This document shows, piece by piece, positions 1-6,043 of a DNA stretch of 6,496 nt. Numbering within the stretch: position 1 is the first letter of the stretch; the number at the start of each line of letters is the position of its first letter. Source of the DNA: DASWHK01 sp036398215 (lineage in GTDB: Bacteria > Acidobacteriota > UBA890); NCBI GenBank assembly GCA_036398215.1, contig DASWHK010000235.1:1-6496 (forward strand), given 5' to 3'. The position numbers were made by a program, and so were the translations under genes. The notes beneath the pieces are model-generated. The model was not told the DNA's origin. It searched no databases and was given only the letters and a program-made list of their open reading frames with translations.

Positions 1-556
1 CGACCACCGGCGAGGTCTGGCCGAGCAGATCGCCGGGCGTGGTTGTGAAGGCGTCGCCGTCCTGGTCGACGCGCGCGATGATCGTCATCTCGCCGATCAG
101 CGGCGTCCCGGCGATCATCGCATCGCGCTCGCTGATGCTGAAGGCGTAGGGAAACTCCGGAGACCGTATCTGCTGGACGGCGAGCGGCGGGCCCCCTTCG
201 CGGCCGGCGACGCGGACGATGAGATAGAGCGTCGCGTTGGCGGGAACCGCGCCGGCGAGCTTGTCGTCGAGCTCGACCGAACCGACCAGCCGCGTCGTCG
301 CCATTTCGGCGGCGGCGCCCTGAGATGGGGATGCCTGGGGTGCCGGCGGCGGCGGTATCGAGGCCGCCTCCTCGGAGCCGATCCGCTCGACGTTGCGTTC
401 CACGCAGCCGCCGGCCGCCGCCAGCGTCGCGGCCATGATCACGGCGGCGGTCGATGGCCGCGTCGAGCCTCCTCGACGATGGCTCCGGCATCGCCTGCGT
501 CGGCTCCCCTTGCCCTCACCCGCAAGGTCCACTCGCCAGACCCATCGGAGTTTCAC
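1..556 (-). CDS. Probable lipoprotein with CcmI/CycH-like Ig domain (3' end outside window)
   Basis: The frame is open from the window edge, so the C-terminus is missing. From the GTG at 556 about 185 residues are visible. A signal-like stretch with Arg residues (RRGGSTRP, 27-34), a hydrophobic run (AAVIMAATLAAAGG, 37-50) and C51 suggests a lipoprotein signal peptide; the lipobox AGGC is not ideal. A Pro/Ala/Ser linker (about 71-90) follows. The remainder (RLVGSVELDDKLAGAVPANA, then TLYLIVRVAGREGGPPLAV, FPYAFSISERDAMIAG and TPGDLLGQTSPVV) resembles the Ig-like C-terminal domain of the cytochrome c maturation protein CcmI/CycH, including the PLAV, AM and PGDL positions. It would be periplasmic and membrane-anchored; a role in haem protein maturation is only an inference. 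The start is uncertain: GTG 556 has GGGAGG 5 bases ahead, while GTG 532, GTG 442 and ATG 436 also fit the frame, the last two leaving almost no charged n-region. It follows the sirB1-like gene by about 95 bases, probably in one transcript. Confidence 0.65.
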   Translation of the reverse strand, partial: MKLRWVWRVDLAGEGKGSRRRRCRSHRRGGSTRPSTAAVIMAATLAAAGGCVERNVERIGSEEAASIPPPPAPQASPSQGAAAEMATTRLVGSVELDDKLAGAVPANATLYLIVRVAGREGGPPLAVQQIRSPEFPYAFSISERDAMIAGTPLIGEMTIIARVDQDGDAFTTTPGDLLGQTSPVV

Positions 557-561
557 CACGG

Positions 562-567
562 CCTCCC
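562..567 (-). promoter_or_regulatory. Ribosome binding site supporting the GTG start at 556
   Basis: The minus strand reads GGGAGG with a 5-base spacer to the GTG at 556 (2 bases to a second GTG at 559). It is the only strong Shine-Dalgarno-like site at a usable distance from an in-frame start of the lipoprotein gene, and is the reason that start was chosen. Confidence 0.4.
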
Positions 568-650
568 AGGCTGGCCCAGAACCGTCGAGCGCGACCTTCG
601 GGCGCGGCACAGCGGGCGAAGCCAGTGCATCGCCCCGCGTCGCCGGCGCA

Positions 651-1550
651 TCAGTTCGGTGCCGCCGCCAGGTGACGGACCCGCTCGAAATGGGCGCGCA
701 GCAGCGCCATCTCCTGATCGCCTGAATCCTCTACTTCTTCTTCGGCGCGGGCCTCGTCGGAGCCCAGGTAGGCGGCCAGGTCGGCCCAGGCCTTGCCGTA
801 GATCTGCAGGCGGGCGAACAGCAGGCCGCGATCGCGCCGCAGCTTGGGCGTCGGGCCGACGATCAGCAGGATGCGATCGACGGCGGCGAGGGCACGGCTG
901 TAGTCCTCGGTCTCGAGGTAGACCAGGCGCAAGTTGTTGAGGATGCGCACGAGGATCTGCTTGCTGCCCGCCGCCACCACGTCGTCGGAGCTCAGCCGGG
1001 CTCCCTCGCCCTGGATCTGGCGCAGGCGCTCCTCGCACTCCTCGGCGCTGATCCGCATGCCCTCGCAGAACGGATCCACCAGCAGCGGCTGCTGGCGATC
1101 GAGGAGCCGGACGACGAAGTGCCCGGGCAGGTTGACCCCTTCGATGGCGATCCCGGCGCGTCGAGCGACCTCGATCCAGACCACCGACAGGCTGATCGGT
1201 ATGCCGACGCGGCGCTCGAGGACCTCGTTGAGGAACGAGTTGCGCGGGTCGTAGTAGTCGTCGGTGTTGCCGCTGAATCCCTCCTCTTCGATCAGCACCG
1301 AGCTGAGGGCGTCGAGGGCGGCGAGCGCGCCCGGCCGTCCGCGCCAGGCGCCCCGCACCCGCTCGGCGAGGCTCTCGATCCGGCCGAGATAGATCTGCGG
1401 GTCGAGGTTGGCGTAGTCCTCGGCGGCCAGCCACAGCGCCGCGTTGGCGAGGTCGATGCGGGCTTCGGGCGAGGCGACGCAGGCCGCGAACTGCTCGCGA
1501 CAGAACAGGCGGCTGCGGGCGTCGGGGGTCGTATTGCGGTATTCGGCCAT
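651..1550 (-). CDS. SirB1/YchA-family transglutaminase-like protein with TPR region
   Basis: A 299-residue soluble protein matching the SirB1 family (YchA in E. coli), a transglutaminase-like core followed by TPR-like helices. The core signature lies at about 91-148: GFSGNTDDYYDPRNSFLNEV, then LERRVGIPISLSVVWIEVARR (split at 111-131) and LPGHFVVR (141-148), followed by DPF (159-161). H144 and D159 fit the His and Asp of a transglutaminase triad, but no Cys lies in the preceding GIPISLS helix where the nucleophile would be expected, so protease or transferase activity is doubtful. Residues about 199-265 look like paired TPR helices (NNLRLVYLETEDYSRALAAV). The C-terminus is acidic (about 266-280). 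The ATG at 1550 follows GGGGGA with a 7-base spacer; the stop is TGA at 651-653. In Proteobacteria relatives often neighbour prfA/prmC, which is not the case here. The molecular role of the family is poorly defined. Family assignment is confident. Confidence 0.9.
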   Translation of the reverse strand: MAEYRNTTPDARSRLFCREQFAACVASPEARIDLANAALWLAAEDYANLDPQIYLGRIESLAERVRGAWRGRPGALAALDALSSVLIEEEGFSGNTDDYYDPRNSFLNEVLERRVGIPISLSVVWIEVARRAGIAIEGVNLPGHFVVRLLDRQQPLLVDPFCEGMRISAEECEERLRQIQGEGARLSSDDVVAAGSKQILVRILNNLRLVYLETEDYSRALAAVDRILLIVGPTPKLRRDRGLLFARLQIYGKAWADLAAYLGSDEARAEEEVEDSGDQEMALLRAHFERVRHLAAAPN

Positions 1551-1833
1551 CGTGGATTCCCCCGGGGTGGCGTCAGCGAAGAGACGGAGTCATGGTGCGA
1601 GTCGGGCTCGCCGGGGCTGGACGGGTCGCCGGTTGAACCATTCTAGCAGGCGCGGATTTCCGCCAAAGCCCGTCCTGAAACGGGCCGGCGCATCGATCGT
1701 ACGTCCTGCCCTCACCGCGTGCTCCCCAGGTTCGGAAGCGCTGAGCAGGATGCGCATCACGCGAGCACGCTGGCCTGCGACCGTCTGACCTATATCGCGG
1801 CCGCCCCCTCGACAGCGACTCGAGAGAACCTTG
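1551..1833. other. Intergenic region between the glycosyltransferase run and the sirB1-like gene
   Basis: This 283-base stretch has no gene I can support. It holds a candidate extended -10 promoter for the downstream gene, a 12-base palindrome at 1652-1663, a short stem at 1808-1824 just past the glycosyltransferase stop without a following T run, and 8-base inverted arms at 1717-1724 and 1763-1770 about 38 bases apart. A 55-codon minus-strand frame (1590-1757) crosses it but has no ribosome binding site and contains the promoter candidate. The gap marks a likely transcription unit boundary. Confidence 0.5.
1640..1667 (-). promoter_or_regulatory. Candidate sigma70-type promoter for the sirB1-like gene
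   Basis: The minus strand reads TGCTAGAAT, an extended -10 (TGn) joined to TAGAAT at 1640-1645, which matches TATAAT at five of six positions. A weak -35 (TTTGGC, 1662-1667) lies 16 bases upstream. Transcription would begin near 1633 and give a leader of about 80 bases before the ATG at 1550. A palindrome, GCGGATTTCCGC (1652-1663), occupies the spacer and could be an operator. The -10 matches well against a very GC-rich background, but the -35 is poor and the call rests on sequence alone. Confidence 0.4.
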
Positions 1834-3075
1834 TCAGACGCGCGGCTCGCCGGCGATCCGCCGGTAGAGCTCGACGTAGCGCTCGATGACGACGTCCCAG
1901 GCGAACTCTGCCTCGCACAGGCGGCGGCCGGCGGCGCCCATCGCCGGGCCGTCGCTGCCGGCGGCGCGCACCAGCGCCTCGGCCAGCGGCTCGATCTCGC
2001 CGGGCGGCACCAGGTAGCCGGTCTCACCGTCGCGCACCTTGTCGGGCAATCCGCCGGCTCGCGAGGCGATGACCGGCAGGCCGTGGGCCATGGCCTCGAG
2101 CGTGGCGATGCTCGATCCCTCGTACAGGGTCGGCAGCACGAACCAGTCGGCGGCCGCGGCGAGGCCGTGCAGATCGGCGTCGGGAAGCGAGCCGGCGAGG
2201 CGCACGCGATCGGCGATGCCGGCGGCGGCCACCGCCGAGCGGACGCTGGCCAGCGCCGGGCCCTCGCCGACCAGGATCCACGCCCAGCCGGCGGGAAGCC
2301 GGGGGGCGGCGCGCCCCAGGGCCGCCGCCAGCACCTCGAAGCCCTTGTTGGGCACGACCCGACCGACCGACAGGAACAGCGGATCGGCGACGGCGGGCGC
2401 GGCGAGGTCGAGTTGCTCGAGCAGCGTTCGGCCGCGCTGCGCATCGGCGAGCGAGCGGCAACGCTCGACGTCGACGGCGTTGGGGATCACCACCTGATCG
2501 GCGGCGGCGATGCCCAGGTGGCGCTCGACGACGGGGCGCAGGACGCGGTCGGTGGTGATGACCGCGGCCGCCGCCGCGGCGCCGCGGCGCATCCGCCGCC
2601 GGAACGGGGCGTAGCCGATGCGCTTGAAACCGGCGGGGACCTCGAACTCCTCCAGCCCCTCGACCGACAGCACCATCGGCGCCCCGACATCGAAGCCGGC
2701 GAAGCCCCAGCCGGCGAGCCCGTGGGCGTGCACCACCGCCGGCGGTCGCTCCTGCGCGGCCCGCATCCAGCGGGCGACCCGGCGCGCCCAGATCGGATAG
2801 TTGGTGATGCGGTCGAGCACCACGGTTCCTTTGCGGGTTCCGATGGGCAGCCAGCGGCCCGGGACCCAGTGCACGGTGACGCCGTCGGGCATCGCCGCCG
2901 AAGCAGCCATCGCCCGCCCGACGTCGGCCGGGGTCTCGGTGAACAGGTCGACCTCGACGCCGCGGCCCGGCAGGCGGCTGACCAGGTCGAAGACCTTGCG
3001 CTCCATGCCCCCCGGCCCGTGCGCCGGGTGGACCCGGCGGCTGACCATGGCGATCCGCAGCGGCTCGCCGCTCAC
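1834..3075 (-). CDS. GT4-type glycosyltransferase (complete)
   Basis: A 413-residue GT-B fold glycosyltransferase of normal family length. The N-terminal acceptor domain begins with LRIAMVSRRVHPAHGPGGME (6-25), whose GPGGME is the usual Gly-rich loop, and has HAHG at 116-119. The donor domain has IPNAVD (197-202), SVGRVVPNKGFEVL (236-249; R239 and K244 at the phosphate-contacting positions), VGEGP (269-273), an intact E-x7-E (E319/E327 in EGSSIATLE) and GGLPDKVRDGETGYLVPPG (341-359). No signal peptide or membrane segment is visible, as expected for an enzyme at the cytoplasmic membrane face. The GTG start at 3075 overlaps the upstream stop as GTGA and has GGAG at 3082-3085 with a 6-base spacer, so both coupling and direct initiation are plausible. 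It ends with TGA at 1834-1836 and is the last gene of the four-gene run, facing a 283-base gap. The family is confident; donor, acceptor and linkage are unknown. Confidence 0.93.
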   Translation of the reverse strand: MSGEPLRIAMVSRRVHPAHGPGGMERKVFDLVSRLPGRGVEVDLFTETPADVGRAMAASAAMPDGVTVHWVPGRWLPIGTRKGTVVLDRITNYPIWARRVARWMRAAQERPPAVVHAHGLAGWGFAGFDVGAPMVLSVEGLEEFEVPAGFKRIGYAPFRRRMRRGAAAAAAVITTDRVLRPVVERHLGIAAADQVVIPNAVDVERCRSLADAQRGRTLLEQLDLAAPAVADPLFLSVGRVVPNKGFEVLAAALGRAAPRLPAGWAWILVGEGPALASVRSAVAAAGIADRVRLAGSLPDADLHGLAAAADWFVLPTLYEGSSIATLEAMAHGLPVIASRAGGLPDKVRDGETGYLVPPGEIEPLAEALVRAAGSDGPAMGAAGRRLCEAEFAWDVVIERYVELYRRIAGEPRV

Positions 3076-4607
3076 GGCCTGCTCCGGGCGTGCCCCTCGC
3101 CCCCGACGCTCCCCGCTTCGTCGCCGCGGACGTTCGCCGCGCCGTGATCTCCGGCGCTCACCTCGACGTCGCCGCCTGCACCCGGCGCTCCGGCGCGACT
3201 CTTGGCGCCGCCGGCCTCGGCAATCGCCTGCTCGTAGACCGCCAGCAGTCGCGGATAGATGGCGGCGGGCGAGAAGGCGCGCTCGGCGAGCTGCTGGCCG
3301 GCGGCGCCGACGCGGGCCCGCACCGCCTCGTCCTGAATGTCACGCAGCGCCCGGCGCAGCTCGTCCGTCCCGCTCACGACCCACGAGTCGGTGCCGCTGG
3401 TGAGCGGCTCCGGGTTGCCGCCGCGCTTCCAGGCGACGACCGGCGTGCCGAGGGCGAGGGATTCGAGCAGCAGCCGCGAGAGCGGCTCGTTCCAGGCCGC
3501 CGGCAGCAGGAACGCGGCGGCCCCCGTGATCAAGCGCAGCAGCGCCGGGTGCGGCAGCCATCCGGTGAAGACGACCTCGAGGCCCAGCTCGCCCGCCTGG
3601 CGCTCGAGGCGCGCCCGCTCGGGACCGGAGCCGGCGATCACGATCGGCCAGCCGCAAGCGGCCTCCGCGAGCGCCTCCAGCATGATGTCGAACCCCTTGG
3701 TGGCCAGCAGCTTGCCGGCGGCGAGCAGGTAAGGGCCCGCCACCGGCGGCTCGAAGTCGGCGGCGGCCGCCGCCTGCCTCGCCTCGCCGGCGTCGACGAT
3801 GTTGGGCAGCACCACGTAGCTCGCCGTCGGGGCCTCACGAGCAATCCGCTGCCGCACCCAGTCGCTCACCGTGATGATCCGCCGGGCGGCGCTCATCCCG
3901 GCGCGGCGCGCCGCCAAGCGTCGCCCCGCCCACGGCACCATGGCGCGCGCCAGCGGCCGCGGCCAGCCCCAGTACTCGTTCATGCAACCGGTCAGCTCCG
4001 CCGGCGAGCAGCCGGGACACTCGCGCCCGTTCCACCACGACGTGCCGTGCAGACAAACCGGCCAGTAGTCGCGCAGCGTCTGCACCGCGGCGACGCCGTG
4101 GTGACGAGCGGCCAGCAACGCCGGCGGGCCGCCGTGCAGGTGCTGGGCATGGACGATCGCGACCTTCTCGCCGGCGAGGCGATCGCTCAGGTAGCGCTGC
4201 AGGTCGCGGTGCCCGTAGTCGCGCGCGCCCAATCTCCGGAACGGGTTGCGCCGCGCCGCGCGCACGCCGAGCTCGGTGACCCTGACCTGCTCGAACAGGC
4301 GCTGGCTCAGGCCGTCGTTGCCGGGATCGACGGCGATGACCTCCACCGGATGGCCACGCGCCAGCAGCGTGCGGGCGAGGGCATGGGCGCTCCAGCCGCT
4401 GCCGCCGCAGTCGGGCGGGTAGACATCGGTGACCAGCCAGACGCCGAAGGCCACGCCGGGCGGGGCGCCGCCGGGCCCCGCATCCTGACCCGACAGCGCT
4501 CCGGTTCCGTCCGATCCCTCGCGCACCGATCCCCCGCCCGCCCGTCTCCCCTCCGCCGCTCCACCACCATGGGGCGCGCCGCCGGGCCCCGTCACCGTTC
4601 CGCTCAC
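3072..4607 (-). CDS. GT4-type glycosyltransferase with cysteine motif and Gly-rich tails
   Basis: A GT-B fold glycosyltransferase of 511 residues from this start. The acceptor half opens with VWLVTDVYPPDCGGSG (56-71), a Gly-rich loop, then HAQHLHGG (153-160) and a cysteine-containing stretch (179-208) with DYWPVCLHG, ECPGC and C208. The donor half has VLPNIVD (266-272), GKLLATKGFDIML (298-310, K299 and K304 in the expected phosphate-binding positions), AGSGPERARLE (325-335) and an intact E-x7-E (E374/E382). The GTG at 4607 overlaps the upstream TGA as GTGA, the same arrangement as at this gene's own 3' end, which favours this start by translational coupling, although no good Shine-Dalgarno precedes it. 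Residues 2-50 are glycine-rich and low-complexity. In-frame GTGs at 4526 (after GGGGG) and 4454 (at the fold's first strand) are alternatives. The last 45 or so residues are also Gly/Ala-rich. A longer open frame upstream to 5660 only shadows the membrane protein gene. Sugar specificity is unknown. Confidence 0.9.
   Translation of the reverse strand: MSGTVTGPGGAPHGGGAAEGRRAGGGSVREGSDGTGALSGQDAGPGGAPPGVAFGVWLVTDVYPPDCGGSGWSAHALARTLLARGHPVEVIAVDPGNDGLSQRLFEQVRVTELGVRAARRNPFRRLGARDYGHRDLQRYLSDRLAGEKVAIVHAQHLHGGPPALLAARHHGVAAVQTLRDYWPVCLHGTSWWNGRECPGCSPAELTGCMNEYWGWPRPLARAMVPWAGRRLAARRAGMSAARRIITVSDWVRQRIAREAPTASYVVLPNIVDAGEARQAAAAADFEPPVAGPYLLAAGKLLATKGFDIMLEALAEAACGWPIVIAGSGPERARLERQAGELGLEVVFTGWLPHPALLRLITGAAAFLLPAAWNEPLSRLLLESLALGTPVVAWKRGGNPEPLTSGTDSWVVSGTDELRRALRDIQDEAVRARVGAAGQQLAERAFSPAAIYPRLLAVYEQAIAEAGGAKSRAGAPGAGGDVEVSAGDHGAANVRGDEAGSVGGEGHARSRP
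3082..3085 (-). promoter_or_regulatory. Ribosome binding site fixing the GTG start at 3075
   Basis: The minus strand reads GGAG here, 6 bases ahead of the GTG at 3075, within the 3' coding end of the upstream glycosyltransferase. Its spacing supports the GTG that overlaps the upstream TGA as the true start of the last glycosyltransferase of the run. Confidence 0.55.
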
Positions 4608-6043
4608 GAGCGCGTCCGGTAGAACGACGGCCGGTCGGTGAGGAAGCGCCAGGCGATGCCGCCGATGCGGGGCGGTACCTCGAGGAACTGGTTGCGGACG
4701 ATGGTGCGCATGCTCACCGGCTGGTCGCGGGGAATGATCCCGGTGCTGTACTGGACCGCGAGGCCGAAGTTCCAGACGATCGCCAGGACGATGCCGGCGA
4801 CGGCGACCCGGTGCCCCGTCGGCCGCAAACGGTCGAGCAGGGCTGCCAGCCCGATCGCGAAGATCGGCGTGCAGTTGATGAAGCGCCGCGCCCCGAACGA
4901 CGCCCCTCCCGGCCAGGTGTCGTAGGAGCCGATCACCGCCACCTCGGCGGCGAAGACCAGGGCCAGCGCCAACGCCACGCGGCCGTTGCGGCGGGCCAGG
5001 GCCAGCAGGCCGAGAACTCCGACCAGCGTGATCGGCGACCAGGAGAACAGGCCATGGAAGCCGGAGAACAGCACCGATACGGCGTGCACCGGCCAGGGCT
5101 CGAACTTGTCGACGACGAACGGCGTCGGCCCGAAGGTGCCGTGCAGCAGCCGGTAGACGATGAGCTGCGGGGTGACGACCAGCAGCAGCGGCAAGCCCAT
5201 CGCCGCGTAGCCGCGCACCCGCGGCGCGAAGCGACGCCACCAGGTGGAGAGCAGGCCGCGCGCCTGCAGCGAGCTCTCGATCCGGGCGACGCGGTAGGCG
5301 TCCCAGGCCTCGCCGAGCTCGTCGACCGCGGGGGCGAGCAGGAACAGCCAGTTGAGCTCGCGGACCAGCACCATCAGACCGGCGCTGACCCCGAGAGCGG
5401 CCCATTCGAGGAGCTGCCGCTCGTCGCGGGTCTGCAGCCAGATGAAAACGAATAACGACACCGCGAACAGCGAGTTGGCGTGCGCCATCGGCGGCGTGAT
5501 GTAGAGGTAGAAGACTACTGGGGTCGCGAACCAGATGCCGACGAGCGCCGCGGTGGAGGATTGGGCGTCGGCGTACTCGCGACACGACCGGTAGGTCAAG
5601 AACAGGCCGATCGTCCCCCAGAACAGAGAGCCCAGGCAGACCGCCCAGACGTAGGGCCAACTATACCCGTCGCGGGGCACCTCCGAGCCGGCGACGCGAG
5701 CCGCCACCACCAGCAGATCGGCGACCACGTAGAACGGCGCCCAGAGGAGGGCGGAGCCGATCGGCCCGTCGTTGAGCCGCCGCCCGGTGGCGGTGACCTC
5801 GTCGCGGTACGGGACGAGGCCGGCGTGGGCCACCGGGTCGCGGTCGATGAAATGGGCGTACTCGTTCTCGAAGTGGAGGTCGTAGTCGAAGTACGCCGAG
5901 CGCAGGTGGGCAAAGTACTTGATCTCGTCGGCGCCGTAGAGGCGCGGCGTGAACAGGGTCAGGGCGACGGCGCCGAGCAGGAGCAACAGGCCCCACTCCC
6001 CGAACCACCCCCGCCTGCGATGTGCTACCGGGCCCCTGACCAT
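4604..6043 (-). CDS. Polytopic membrane protein, probable GT-C-type glycosyltransferase
   Basis: A 479-residue integral membrane protein with about 10-11 hydrophobic segments, approximately at residues 16-31, 96-117, 128-151, 163-182, 186-204, 212-238, 278-299, 335-350, 355-374, 390-404 and 411-432. A short Arg-rich N-terminus (HRRRGW) suggests a cytoplasmic N-terminus. The large loop after the first segment carries the acidic pair YGADEIKYF (D39-E40). An early acidic motif in the first external loop is typical of GT-C enzymes such as the PMT/ArnT relatives, which use polyprenyl-phosphate sugars. Other likely conserved stretches are LNDGPIGSALLWAPFY (90-105), VREL (227-230) and DTWPGGASFGARRF (375-388). 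The ATG at 6043 follows GGAG at 6049-6052 with a 5-base spacer, inside the upstream glycosyltransferase gene (19-base overlap). The stop overlaps the next gene by 4 bases. I infer GT-C from layout, the DE motif and neighbours. I cannot name the family; a non-catalytic membrane protein of polysaccharide assembly is the alternative. Confidence 0.85.
   Translation of the reverse strand: MVRGPVAHRRRGWFGEWGLLLLLGAVALTLFTPRLYGADEIKYFAHLRSAYFDYDLHFENEYAHFIDRDPVAHAGLVPYRDEVTATGRRLNDGPIGSALLWAPFYVVADLLVVAARVAGSEVPRDGYSWPYVWAVCLGSLFWGTIGLFLTYRSCREYADAQSSTAALVGIWFATPVVFYLYITPPMAHANSLFAVSLFVFIWLQTRDERQLLEWAALGVSAGLMVLVRELNWLFLLAPAVDELGEAWDAYRVARIESSLQARGLLSTWWRRFAPRVRGYAAMGLPLLLVVTPQLIVYRLLHGTFGPTPFVVDKFEPWPVHAVSVLFSGFHGLFSWSPITLVGVLGLLALARRNGRVALALALVFAAEVAVIGSYDTWPGGASFGARRFINCTPIFAIGLAALLDRLRPTGHRVAVAGIVLAIVWNFGLAVQYSTGIIPRDQPVSMRTIVRNQFLEVPPRIGGIAWRFLTDRPSFYRTRS

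Noticed and set aside
553..1434. Minus-strand 293-codon frame overlapping the sirB1-like gene
   Set aside because: Same strand but shifted; its Arg/Pro-rich translation lacks any fold signal, whereas the 651-1550 frame carries the SirB1 signatures.
1717..1770. Inverted arms GCGTGCTC / GAGCACGC about 38 bases apart
   Set aside because: Short arms with a long spacer in GC-rich DNA are expected by chance; no partner feature supports a function.
1791..1796. TATATC / GATATA considered as a -10 element on either strand
   Set aside because: No acceptable -35 at the right distance, and no plus-strand gene follows; the 1640-1645 element is better placed for the sirB1-like gene.
1808..1824. Inverted repeat CTCGA-N7-TCGAG just after the glycosyltransferase stop, considered as an intrinsic terminator
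   Set aside because: The stem is only 5 base pairs and is followed by G-rich sequence rather than a T run.
1831..3147. Plus-strand 438-codon open frame
   Set aside because: It is antisense to a complete GT4 gene, has shadow-like composition (Gly, Asp, Arg, His) and no recognisable domain; GC-rich codon use explains it.
3090..4622. Plus-strand 510-codon open frame
   Set aside because: Antisense to the second GT4 gene with low-complexity Arg/Ala/Gly composition and no motif.
3072..5660. Single 862-residue minus-strand frame that would fuse a long N-terminal part to the glycosyltransferase
   Set aside because: The part above 4607 lies in another frame over the membrane protein gene, is Arg/Pro/Ala-rich without fold signals, and the GTGA overlap gives a better start.
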